The notes beneath the pieces are model-generated. The model was not told the DNA's origin and did not search any database. It saw only the letters and a list, made by a program, of their open reading frames with translations. Positions 34,373-45,548 of a stretch of DNA of 64,000 nt are shown in pieces. The DNA is from Vandiemenella viatica. Its lineage: Eukaryota; Arthropoda; Insecta; Orthoptera; Morabidae. Location: positions 36,731,088-36,795,087 of the forward strand of contig CM061919.1 in the NCBI GenBank assembly GCA_031002005.1, read 5' to 3'. Numbering within the stretch: position 1 is the stretch's first letter; every line of letters begins with the position of its first letter. The position numbers and the translations under genes were made by a program.

Positions 34373-36483
34373 TGTGACTGGAGACTTTCCCGGCATACTG
34401 ATGAAATGAAATCTTCACAGGAGTTCAGCAGGACAGTGTTGTGAAAAGACAATGATTCGACAGCTGGCTCTGCTGTCTTCGTCAGGTGTACAGATAGCTA
34501 CATCTGACAGTGAGAACATGTCAAGCAGTTCGCGGTGAAGGTGTAGGTTGCGGTCGCAGTAGATGTGACACAAAAGCATTGTTAGCAATATGTCAGCTCA
34601 CGCTGCCAGTCTCACCACTTTGCTCGCCGCAATGTCAATAAGAGAACAAAGTATTTTGTTTTTACCTCACCGCCTAGCACGCCACTGGAGGTCTGCTTGG
34701 CTCTGATTGGTAGAGCTATGTCAAGGTCTTGCGATCCAGCTTCTCTACTTGCTCACGCAGTTGAGCTTTCGTATTGTACAGAGTGGTGTTGTTAAATTTT
34801 GTTTTGTTCTAAATATTGCTTTATTTAATCGATATCACTTCATTTTACACAATTGCAGATATAAATTAACAATACTGACATTGACAGTATACAGTAATTG
34901 AAATAATTATCCATTGTCAGTAACTTGATTGACTACTCAGAAATTATTAAAGATCATATAGCGACAGAAATGGAACATCAAACAGACAATCCAGTCCAAC
35001 AATCATTACAAAATTAAAGAAGGTAAAAAAATATTTCTGGTGTTAATTATTATGGTTACTGTGCAAAGTACGGCCAGTAGAAAAAACTGTTAATTCTGGT
35101 TGAAAAAACTACTAGCTTCTTCCTTGGTGCTTACTCTTTAAGGAAAAGTGTACCTGAAAGCCGTAAGACATGGAACAAAGGTGTAATCCGCGCTGAAACA
35201 TACGTTTACGCACGTTACTTACTTGGCGTTAATAGAGATTTTGAGCCACCTGTAATGTAATTATAGTCAGAATTCGGCGTAGCTGTTGTCTTCTTCACTC
35301 AAAATCCTCTAAGCACCATGGAATATTAGTAGTCTTTTGCGTCCAGGCTGCCATTCAGCTTAAACACAACACGGTTACGCATATTATAGCATTAGCAGCA
35401 ATAGACGTCTCGTTCCGTGTGTGATGTCATTATAGTCAGAATGCGGCATGGCGGCCTCCTTAGTCGTTCAAAATCCACTATACAGAATATTAGTCGTAAT
35501 TCCAGTCCAGGCTGCATTTCAACCTAACCACAACGTCCACCAATACAGCTATTTGAAAATCAACATGTGTACTACTTGAGGAATAGCACATTCACGGTAA
35601 AAATGGCTGCTACACATCGACTAATACCACATGTAACCTGACAATTTTCACTATATTACTTCTTTCCTACCTTTATCGGCTTTGGGTACACTTTTTCTTA
35701 AATACAAATGCCTAAGGAACGCGTTAATCACATTTTCATCGAGAAATAACAGTTTTTTCTACTGGCCGTACTTTGCACAGCACCCATTATTATTTAAAAT
35801 AAAATGTTGACTGAATTTTAAATGGTAAATTCCGATTATTAAATTGAAATTCTGATTTTGGGTCGAAAAATTTTAAATTTGACTTGAAAATGTTTTGTTA
35901 AACGGTACATTACTTTATTTATAATAATTGTCATTAATTTACAGTCATGCCGAGTTTTTCCTCGGCATGTATTGGATTGGTGTGGTAACTGTTATAAACA
36001 TTTGACTTCTGCAGTTTGTCCAGGTTTTTACTATAAAGTTTGTGGTATCTTTCGTAGGTGGGCATGGAATCAGTGTAGACGATTTTTCAGATCCTGATTT
36101 AAATGGTGACATTCACCAAGCGTTTGAATCTGTTCATTTATTTGCTGTTAACTGAACTCTCTGATACCAGCCGTAGAAAGCCACCACTTTGTGGCTACTG
36201 ACAGACCATCATCATCCCTATTGTAATCACTTCCACAAATCATTGCAGGTTAAATAAAGTAAATGATACTCATGTTAAACACAAAATATAAACAATTTAC
36301 AACGTGTGGCATCTACAAGGTTTTCAAAACACTGGTGAATGCTAGCAGCTATACATCTGCACTGCGAGCTGCGCGGCATGTTTTTACCCTGAAGCTGTAC
36401 ACCTGATGAAGACCGCAGGGCAAGCTGTCAAAAAGTTGTCTTTTTACAACACTATCCGGCTGAACTCCTGTGAAGATTTCATT
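34373..36483. mobile_element. Penelope-like foldback element with 14-bp target duplication
   Basis: Bracketed by TTAAATTAGAATTA at 34359-34372 and 36484-36497. Its two ends are inverted relative to each other: reverse-complemented 34400-34505 matches 36385-36480 (both contain GCTGAACTCCTGTGAAGATT). Each end holds CACCTGA(C/T)GAAGAC..GC...AGCTGTC, a motif of the kind found at Penelope-like termini. No RT is visible inside. The interior includes a further element at 35059-35780. Class assignment is inference from the ends. Confidence 0.6.
35059..35780. mobile_element. MITE-like element with 34-bp perfect inverted repeats
   Basis: 35059-35092 and 35747-35780 are exact reverse complements, starting CTGTGCAAAGTACGGCCAGT. 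Inner parts of the arms are also partly complementary (AAGTGTACC...GGTACACTT). The interior contains two GTCCAGGCTGC-type units (about 35342 and 35506) that are also found inside Helitron H1, and H1 carries degenerate versions of the repeat end as well. No coding capacity. Confidence 0.7.
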
Positions 36484-36497
36484 TTAAATTAGAATTA

Positions 36498-37711
36498 AAT
36501 TGTAACAGTTTTGACTGTAGACTATCTGTCCCATCTTTGTGAACCACAGGTTGAGAATCGCTTATCTAGGCGAATGCTGGGATGGTCCCCAATCTCTGTC
36601 TTATAAACTACACTTTTTACAAAAACAGACCTATCTCATGGAACCAAAATTACACATTTCACCCAGTCAGAAGGCAACACAAACAGTTAAATGCTCCAGA
36701 CCTAACAAGTCTGGTTGTAGATATGGTGGGATTTCAAAGCCACTCCACTACCTCTGTCCTCATGATTATCACTAACCTGTAGGAGTAATCAGGCAGTTCG
36801 TGTCCGTCCACATGGTCTTTAATGACCCCAATGAGCAAAACAAAAAGTTGTGATGCTGCAAACAATGAATAGTAATAAAGACGAATTCACTCATGGGGGA
36901 GGGGAGCGTTATGTTCCAAGTAGGAATAACAATGCCTATAATAGAAATGTTAACCTTAATGTGTGCAGTCAATCAGTCAGACATCTTATAAACAGCTATT
37001 CTACTCATATACCCTCAACAATTTTTAACCTTTCATAAAAACAATGACCCTCCAAGATGAATAGCATCAGTGTCTGATGCATACTATTTTCGTGCCCACA
37101 CTTTGAAACATACAGAAAGAAACAAAATTTGGAACTAAATTTTGAGGTTAAGAACAGATTTTCATTTCCTACTCTGGCACCAGGTCACACAGCATAATAA
37201 GACAGAATTGTATAGTTTCAAACTACAAAAAAAAAAAAAAATCTCACGAAAATCTGTTCACTAATTTTTGTGTGTTGCTGCGACAGATATGACCCTATAC
37301 AGGTTCATAACAGCATAGATTCATTCTACCTTTGTATCTGTCAGACTTAGTGTCTTCATCACAGCTTACAAACAACTTCATATCATGTGACAATGGAAAA
37401 AAATGTCATAAAGCAATAGTAATATGGAAAGGCCATGGGTTTAAAACTGGTACATGGTGAAGTGTACCACAGCAATATCACCACCCTAAACACATTTTCT
37501 ATTTTATGTTATTTTTTTATTTTTATTATTATTATTTTTTTATTATTATTCCCATTCTCAGCACTGGAAATTTTTTTCATCTTTTCCATACCAATATGAT
37601 ACAAATATTCAAAAACTTTGCAGCATTCAGTAGAGGGAAAAGGGGGGGGGGACGAAAACAGAACACATTTATGATAATCTGAAGAACTTTTCTACCTAGG
37701 TATTTATTTAC
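36498..37711. other. Trabid intron, no feature recognised
   Basis: No coding family recognised. Contains an A run near 37225 and a G run near 37643. The 78-codon frame at 36539-36775 resembles nothing. Confidence 0.5.
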
Positions 37712-37911
37712 CTGCTGGTAATGCAAAAGTGGTAAGTTCAGTCATATAATAGCACGGTATAGATCCCTTGCGCTGCCGCAGTGTAGAGGCTATATGCCTG
37801 CGTATGTCAGCAGCAATATCTGGAGCCACATAAGAAGGTACACGTTTTACTCCAGACCCAGAACCCTCTATTTGGGACAACAATGTGGCAAGCATATCTT
37901 CACGATGAAAA
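37712..37911 (-). CDS. trbd: Trabid (ZRANB1) exon upstream of the OTU catalytic exon
   Basis: 200-bp exon encoding FHREDMLATLLSQIEGSGSG, VKRVPSYVAPDIAADIRRHI, ASTLRQRKGSIPCYYMTELT and TFALPA. It corresponds to the region preceding the OTU core in Trabid, where an ankyrin-like ubiquitin-binding fold precedes the catalytic Cys. Acceptor: TTTATGTTTACAG ending at 37912. Donor: GTAAAT starting at 37711. It enters with one base and leaves with one base (phase 1), matching the AG-initial exon at 29419. The earlier exons are not visible to the right within this window. Confidence 0.85.
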
Positions 37912-38267
37912 CTGTAAACATAAAACAAGATACTTCCTTTAATACAACAAATTTCTTTAAAGGCTTAAAAATTATCACTTGCTATCAGACTAACAACATG
38001 GTAATGATGAACCTACTATGAGAGCCAAGTAGTAATTTTTATTTTGTATACAAACCATATTTAGAACAACTCAATAAACAATTAACTAGAATGGAGAATC
38101 AAATAATATTTCCAATATAATTATTCTTACTAGAAATCATGAGGCTGTCTTAATTTCTCCTATTATTAGTCAATATCTTCTTCTAAGCATATCCATTAAA
38201 AGTAATGTCCTCATTATATATATGTATAATAACAATGAGCAGGAAAATGCCTTAAGGCCATAAAACT
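37912..38267. other. Trabid intron
   Basis: AT-rich sequence, nothing recognised. Confidence 0.5.
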
Positions 38268-40348
38268 AAGGAAGGTTAGGGAAATATAACCCAACACTTA
38301 CCACAGATGAAGGCGGCAGGAACGACGAACACAAAAAGACAAACACCAGAGAAGCGCAATCTTTCGACATACAGCCTTATTCGAGCAGAAGTGAGACACC
38401 AAGCGAAGTCAGATGTGTACACAGAGACCGCCATCTGGTGAATGGCATAGCCACTATTGGATCGATAATTGATACTGTTGGCGGTATATTATCATTGAAA
38501 GTGATAGACCAACATAATAACTGAGTGAGGATACAAATTTGGAATCAAATTTGTAAAAAACTATAAGTGAAAAATAAAATATCAGAAATATAAGAATATA
38601 AGAAATGTAAATAGTAGAGCTAACGAGTGCCGGGTCTGGTGGGAGGGATTTATTGGAGATTGAGGCCAGGAGGATGACTGGTGTCCAGGATATTATGATA
38701 GGCTGGTTCCCATCTACATAGTTCAGAGGAGGCTGTGTTATCAGGGAAAACTCTGATCGCCCTAACTGAGAAACTGATGTTAAAACTATTCGGTTTGTGG
38801 GAACTGGCATATTTCACAACTGGATGGGCCTCATTGTTAGTATATACTGTCTGCTGTAGGCCATTCATTCTGATAGCTATGAAGTTAGTAGTGAGGCCAT
38901 ATATGAGCTGGAGCAGTGGAGACATGTAAGTTGATACATAAGGTGTGTTGTCATGCAAGTAGCATGGCCAATGATGGGGAATGTCGTAGGATTAGAGTAA
39001 GTGAAAGTGGCTGGATGCATGCTGCAGTGTTTTACAACGGGGTCTGTTGCACGTGAATGATCTCTGTGGTAGTTTGGGGGAATTACTGGGTGAGTACTTG
39101 TGAACCAAGATATTTTTTAGATTTGGTGGTCTGCTAAAACATGTGCATAGGGCAGTGGGTAGGATTTTATGGAGAATGGTGCACATTCCGGGGAAGAAAT
39201 GTAGGAAGTCATGCCCACGGTGGAGGATTAGGTTAATAGATTCAAGACCAGGGAAGCACTGAGTGATGAAACTGGTGCTGCGATTAGTTTCAAGGGGTAC
39301 AGCCTTAGAGTGGCTGTGTACAGGAAGGGCTATGGCAAGAGAGATTTGTTTGTTTAATAAGTCAGGAGGGTAGCTGCGGGAGATGAGAGCTCCGGACAGG
39401 TTTTCTCTGTACTGGGAAAGAGATTCTTCATCAGAGCAGATGCGCCTTCCACGAACGGCCAGACTGTAAGGAAGGAAACATTTGATGTGCAAGGGATGAC
39501 AAATGTTAAAATGAAGATATTGCTGCATATTCGTAGGTTTGATATGAACAGAGGTATGCAGGCGCCTGTTATGCAAGGAAACGTCAACATCAAGAAAGGT
39601 AACATGGCTGTGGTAGTATGTCCGGTATAGTTGATGGAGTAGGTTGTTTAGTGAGTTGAGGAAGTCTATTAGATGATTCTCTTTGTGGTCCAGATCGTAA
39701 AAATGTCATCTTGTATCTGAACCACAAAAGAGGTTTAATTGAAAGGGTTTATATAGGATGGTGCCATGTGGGTGCGGATCGCAGTGCCGCGTATCTGGTG
39801 GTAAATTTGAGAGTTGAAGGAAAAGTAGTTGTTAGACAGGATGACGATAGCCAAGGAAATGAGGAAGGATGTCTTGGGGAGGCTGTCGGGAGTTTGCATT
39901 TCCAGTAAGTGTTCAATGACACTGAGGCCCTGTCCATGAGGGATGTTGGTGTAAATGGAAGACATCTATGGAGACAAGGAAGGAGTCAGGAGGTAGAGGA
40001 ATGAGGACTGTGGAAAGTCGTTTGAGGAAGTCTGAGATGTCTTTTATGAATGAAATTAGGTCCTGTACAAAAGGTTGGAGGTGCTGATCCACAAAAGCTG
40101 AAATCCGTTCAGTAAGAGACCCATAAGCCCCAACTATAGGTCACCCCATGTTTCCAGTTTTGTTGATCTTGGGAAGAAGGTATGAGGGTTCTGCAGGGTA
40201 AAGATGGACACAGAGTTGGGAAAGAGTCCTTGCTAGGGGCCTTGAAGGTCAAGAAGAGCATGCACTTCTTGTGTTGTCTTCTTGTGTTCGTCGTCCCAGT
40301 CGCCTTCATCTGTGGTAAATGTTGGGTCATATTTCCCTATACTTCCTT
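38268..40348 (-). mobile_element. Penelope-like element with inverted ends
   Basis: 38268-38340 and the reverse complement of 40273-40348 are close matches (AGGGAAATATAACCCAACAC against AGGGAAATATGACCCAACAT, then TTACCACAGATGAAGGCG). Between them is a minus-strand Penelope-type RT plus C-terminal region. Next to the low-coordinate end, on the minus strand, lies GTATGTCGAAAGATTGCGC, a motif shared in form with the other Penelope-like ends in this window. The 5' part of the protein is missing. Confidence 0.78.
38640..40110 (-). pseudogene. Penelope-like reverse transcriptase / GIY-YIG-region pseudogene
   Basis: From high to low: FVDQHLQPFVQDLISFIKD (about 40095), SIYTNIPHGQGLSVIEHLLE (39950), ILSNNYFSFNSQIYHQIRGT then AIRTHMAPSYINPF (39840-39740), and the active-site block IQDDIFTIW (about 39700, normally YxDD). 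Next come VHIKPTNMQQYLHFNICHP (39550), AVRGRRICSDEESLSQYREN (39460), a Cys-containing CNRPRCKTLQHA (39030) and the nuclease region RMNGLQQTVYTNNEAHPV (38870). Order and motifs are those of Penelope-like elements, which lack an APE endonuclease. Frameshifts are present throughout. Degenerate. Confidence 0.82.
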
Positions 40349-40594
40349 TTATATATAAATATATATATATTATTTTTATATCCTGATACGTAATAGCCCA
40401 GCACCTATATCATAATCTGTGCCCATGTTTCCAATATATTACAAGAAGTACACAAGGTAAATTATAGTTTGAAAATAACGGCTGAATATTGTTCACGATG
40501 TAAGACTAGTTTGTGAAACAAACTAATCAAGTTTCAAGAAAGTTAGTTACATAATTAAATTAACAATGTGTATGAATGTATTTGATAGGTTTAG

Positions 40595-40632
<38 letters not shown>

Positions 40633-40789
40633 TAGAAATTTGAGTAACATACGTTCACATACAGATACTGCTACATATATTTAAACATAGAAACATTCGT
40701 ATAAACAAATCACTTACTGCACTGTTATTTCACAGTTTCTCACTTTGGACGTTTATAACACTTTTACACACTCACTCCCGGCACAGCCA
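40349..40789. other. No gene; AT microsatellite
   Basis: AT-rich. Contains an uninterrupted (TA)n tract at about 40600-40629. Confidence 0.6.
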
Positions 40790-43119
40790 CATCAGAGTAA
40801 CTTACCTCCATCAGGAGATGACTTCTGGAAGTAGAAGTGTCCTCCTTCGACCCATCGGGAATTTATTTCTTCAGGAATGATCACTGCTCATTCGTTGGTT
40901 GCTGTCGGTTGAAACTGAGTGTCAGTTTAGACTGTTTCTAAGTGCCAAGAACCTTTCTTTGGCTGCTTGTGAGGCCAGATTGCAGGCTGCATCAAGAAAG
41001 CACCATAATTCCCAGTCACGCAATACGTCAAAAATGCGCCTGCCCTGTAATATTTACTGGTATGGCACTCTTTGTTCTGCTGTCGAAACACATTTCCACA
41101 CAACATGTTCCGGAGTGCCCTCGTTTACGCAGTCACAGCTACCGCTGTCCAATATTCCTCTTCTTTGCAGTTCTCTGTTGTAAGATCCATGACCCGTTAT
41201 GTAATGTACCAGTCCAGGCAATGGGAGAAGATGCGACATTTCGAGCCTTTCACAGACACATATCATACGTCCTTCTTCCTGTTGCACTAACATTCCACCT
41301 TTGCTGCCATTCTTCCAATAAGACATTGTTTACCACTGCAGCTGTTGTTGCTGGTGCTCCCGTGATTTTCTTTACCTGTTCCAGATTTCCTTTCCTGAGC
41401 CAGTATAATGCTGCCCGCTTGAGAACTTCGAAGTCCAGTGGCCACACCCCAAGTGCCACAGTATGGGCATCAGTTGCTGTTTTGTAAGCACCAATCAGCC
41501 AGAGTAGAATACTTCGCTGTGTCCTCAAAAGTTTGCTGGGTCTTACTTTTCAGACGCTGGCTGCATACCCTACAATTGACGTTGGTATTGTATTGTGGTA
41601 TATTAGAATAACAAGTGGTGAAAGGTGGAAACGCCTTTGCCCCATACTGATTAGTTTATTCATGACTGAGGTGGCTCTCCCACATACTTCCTCCATATGG
41701 GCCATAAAATTTCACACCAAGGTATTAACTGAAAGGACTTCTTATCGTAACATCGTTTATTTTAATGGTTGGATTGCTCTGTAATCTGCATTTGAGTAAC
41801 ATAAAACAGGTTTTTTGAGGTGCTAATCTTAGTTTGACTTGTCTGCACGATCGACTGAGTTTACACAGAACCTTTATGCTTTTAGCCTCAATTTTGGCTC
41901 TGGTTTTACCCTCTATACTTAAAAATGATCAGCAGCAAAGGCAACAAGCCCAGGAGTTCCGGCATTCTTTGCAACCTTGCCATTCCCGGTTCAAGCCCAA
42001 TGTTCCAAAATATCGGACCACCAATGGATCCCTGTGGGCAACCCTTTGTTGGCTTTTTATCAATGGATACTCCAGAACACCTAAGTTTGACATATCTGTT
42101 CTTACAGTAACCCTTAATAGTGTTATACAGGTTCTTTGGACAATTAAGTTCCATAAGCCATGCAAAAAGTGCAGGCCACCATAGATTATCAAATGCCCCA
42201 GATATATCAACAAAAATCTCTATCACTTAATTCTGATTTGAGTTCTGTATCATATTCATTGTCCAGTTGATTGCATCCTCTGTAGATCTGAATCCATATT
42301 GGTTTGGATTCATCCCTTCCTTCCCCCAATGTTCCTGTAACCTCTTACACAGCATCTTTTCTTGTATTTTGCGCAGCACATTTAGCAAGCAGATGGGTCG
42401 ATAGGAGTTAGGCAATTTTGGATCTATGTCATCTCTCTTCTTGATGATTAATATCTCACTCTGCTTCCAGATGTTCGGTAGTCTTCCCTGATGCAGGCGT
42501 TTATTATAGAGCTTACACAAAGTGGGGGATACTGGCACTACCAGTTCTTGTACTACTTCAGCTGGAATACCATCTGGACCTGGAGCTCTGTTCCTGAACA
42601 TGGCATTTATTGCTTGAACTACCTACAAGATGCTAATATCTGGAGTGTCAGTGATACTTTGCCTACGTTGGCGCAGTTCCAGACGGAGAACTCGGTGCTC
42701 TATCTCGTCACCTTCCACTTTGTCATCTGTAAGGAGTTCTTGGAGTAATACTTCTGCAGTAGTTTTCCAACTCTTAGTCTTGCTTCCAACTTGTAGACAG
42801 TGTAGTTGGGGCTTTTACCTTTCCTGCTGAAATTTTGTATGGGATACCCCAGCGGTCGGTACGCAAGTTTTCTGTCATAAATGTTTCCCAAATTTTTTGT
42901 TTAGTTACTATAAACAGTTCTCAGAATTCACTTTTAATTTGTCTATATCTTTCCCGCACTTGGTCTCTAAACTTGGAGTTGAGGCAACATTGGTAATCTT
43001 TTCTTGTTTGATGCACCCTTTGTCATAGTCTTTTCGGTCTATCAGTCTAAGGTCTGTCCACTGTGCCAATGGTTCTCTTTAGAGGAATAGATCTTCTCAT
43101 TGATATTTGGAGTGCCTGG
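40790..43119 (-). pseudogene. R1-type LINE ORF2, RT and C-terminal part
   Basis: Minus-strand continuation of the endonuclease at 48666-49470, separated from it by an LTR-element insertion. From 43119 down: the pre-RT region (SKFRDQVRERYRQIKSEF, then WGIPYK), FRNRAPGPDGIPAEVVQELV (42595), NSYRPICLLNVLRKIQEKML (42420), YGFRSTEDAINWTMNMIQ (42290), VDISGAFDNLWWPALF (42210), KGCPQGSIGGPIFWNIGLE (42040) and an altered catalytic motif FAAD for FADD (about 41940). Near 41100 is the Cys/His tail CDCVNEGTPEHVVWKC characteristic of R1-like proteins. Frameshifts throughout. It is outside ribosomal DNA, so either R1-clade without rDNA specificity or a displaced copy. Confidence 0.8.
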
Positions 43120-43539
43120 TGTAACGGGGCTGATTAATACCAAAAGGCAATAACTTTATAAAATTTACCATTTAAGAAAGTTAAATTAAAGATTAAATTC
43201 CATGGAGAACATTAAATATATGTGCTTTGGATTTCCTGTTACCTCTTGCTGGTCATTATCAACAGACAGATGAACTCAGTTCTTCTTGAAAAGTAGACGT
43301 CACTTCGTGAAAACAGATTACCAATTCATGAACCTGCATTTCTTTTCGGAAAGAAAGGGTTAAACAACAACCCAACTAGATTCTATGACGGGTGTTGGTT
43401 TAGCTTTAGGAATCGTTGTTATTAAAATGGAGTTATTATAAAACGAGCCTTCCTTCATTGAAAATATGTATATGAATTATTTCTAGTTCTGAAAATTACG
43501 ACTAAAAGAAAGAAGTTAACAACAACAAAGTGCGTTTCA
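43120..43539 (+). repeat. 5' LTR
   Basis: 420 bp, TGTAACGGGG to GCGTTTCA, with TG...CA ends. About 17 substitutions and a short indel separate it from the 3' LTR at 47247-47663. The left edge abuts R1-type LINE sequence. Confidence 0.9.
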
Positions 43540-43557
43540 TGGCGACCTTGACACCTG
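43540..43557 (+). promoter_or_regulatory. tRNA primer-binding site
   Basis: TGGCGACCTTGACACC follows the LTR CA directly. It resembles the TGGCGACCGTGACA-type primer site seen in several insect Gypsy-group elements. The tRNA identity is inferred, not tested. Confidence 0.7.
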
Positions 43558-43982
43558 AATTGGTAATTTTGTTAACTATTACGAACTTCAAGAAAGCAAG
43601 ATAAATAAAACGCAACACACAACGATTTACATTCGACGGTCGACTCGTATATCGAAACGCACCACAACAGAGACTTCGAGTGCACATCAACTGAACAGCT
43701 GTTTAGGTTTCACAACATTGGTGGCCGGCAAAGTCGTGTTTTGATTTGCTGTTCAACACATCACGTGAAAAAAAAAAGAAGGAAACATAAAAGGGAAGTA
43801 CATTTTAAATCTTTTTATTTGATTAAATTCCGTGAAGGTTTTGTATTTAGATAATTTAATTTTCACGGATTTGAATAATTTCCGTTCTTTGCATGTTGAG
43901 AATTTCATCGATTTCTATTCACTGTGTTTGATCTACGAAGTTTAATTTTGTGTTGGTTAGAAATATTTGAATTGCACTTACC

Positions 43983-45548
43983 ATGGATAAAGACAATGAA
44001 AATACTTTTCATGTTATCTGTCAACTTGATGCTACAGATAATTCTAATTTACCGGATATGTCCCCACCATCGGTATATACCATTCTTGACTCTTATCCAT
44101 CGGTAATTTTGGAAAAAACACCTGAAAATAGGGTCCAGTTTTCACATTGTGAGGGTGATTGTTCTCTTGCAGTAGGTACCCACCAGGAACCAGAAAATAA
44201 AGACTCTCCAATAATCCCTTTGATGTTTACCCAGCTAGAACATAACAGTTCTCTACAAAGATTGACGGACCTAATTTTAGCTATGCAGTCTCATTTCGAT
44301 GATCAGTTCACAGAGACCAAGACTAAGCTTGATACCAGTGCAAATCATCTTGATACCAAAATAAAAGAAATTCAGGGTAAGATAGACAATTATTACACAC
44401 ATTCTGGTGAATGTGTTACTACCGTAGAAGCAACCTTAGAAAAACATATTATAGACTGCCAGGAAAGCCAAGAAAATGTTGAACATAAGATTCAGACTGT
44501 TAGTTATGAGATAAATCAACTTGGGGATACCTTTAAGAATGAATTTATTCAGCAAGGAAACAGAGTCAACAAAGTAGAACTAGAACAGCTTAAGGTTAAA
44601 GAATGCATTGAATTACTACATGATACCTCCAACAAGTCACAAACAGATATAGGTTTGTTGCATGAACATGGTAGTAAAATGGAAAAACGCGTTGAACATT
44701 TAGAGTGTGTTCAAACTCGACAAGAGAGCACTACATTAAAAATTATTAATGATGTACAACTTCTAAATGAGAGAATTATATGTAATAATCAAAGAGAATC
44801 CATGGGGTCACATCCTATTTCAGTAATTTTCCCCGAGAAAACTGAAGTTGAATGTTTTTCAGATCAGAGTGGTATCCACCCCATAGATTTCATAAAAAGT
44901 TTTGAAGCCTTTGAAACCTTTGCTTCTTTTACTGATGACAGAAAAATCAACATAGTATATAAACATCTAAAGGGTACTGCGAAAATGTGGGGAGATCGAC
45001 AAGTAACTACTTGCCACTCATATGAAGATTTTAAAACCAAGTTTCAAAATTATTTCTGCTCTAGTGCTCGACAAACAAATGTAATATTAGATTTTTTTTT
45101 AATGGTAGGTGATACAATCAAAATAGGGAGAAACTACATGATTTCGTCCATCACTGTTGGCATGGGATAAAGCACCTGGACCAAACCATTGAGGAAACAA
45201 CTGTTATTAAAGGCATTATTAACAGACTTCCTTACCGGTTACAAGAAACTTTTTATAATCCTCACACAATCAACACAATAGATGACCTCCTGAGTTGGGC
45301 CCAAGATTTTGATGACAGAGAAACAGGGAAAGAGGTAATTTCGGTCATGGAGGAGATCCAAACCTATTCAGCAATCCCACTAGTAATGTTTATCAGCGCA
45401 GAGAACCGAGGAATCCCAATTTTTCAACTGCGCCAAATAGAAATGAGATGACTCATCATAGCCAGAGGAATGTAAGGTATTTTAAATGTGCGAGAAATGG
45501 GCATTTCAGAGGGAGAAATAATTGTTTCTATAAAACTGAAAGTGAGTA
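43983..45548 (+). pseudogene. Gypsy-type gag, frameshifted
   Basis: Starts MDKDNENTFHVICQLD. A long helical, heptad-rich segment (residues about 90-250, such as KVELEQLKVKECIELLHD) precedes the retrotransposon gag domain (HPIDFIKSFEAFETFASF, YKHLKGTAKMWGDRQVTTC). The first frame ends at 45170. A nine-T run at 45092-45100 shifts the frame, after which the true continuation is EKLHDFVHHYWHGIKHLDQT, then IKGIINRLPYRLQETFYNPH. It ends with a degenerate zinc knuckle (FKCARNGHFRGRNNC, first Cys replaced by Phe) near 45480-45525. Gag would coat the element RNA in cytoplasmic particles. This copy is broken. Confidence 0.82.

Noticed and set aside
40941..41487. Plus-strand 181-codon frame
   Set aside because: Antisense of the R1-type ORF2 C-terminus with its CDCVNEGTPEHVVWKC tail; codes for nothing recognisable itself.
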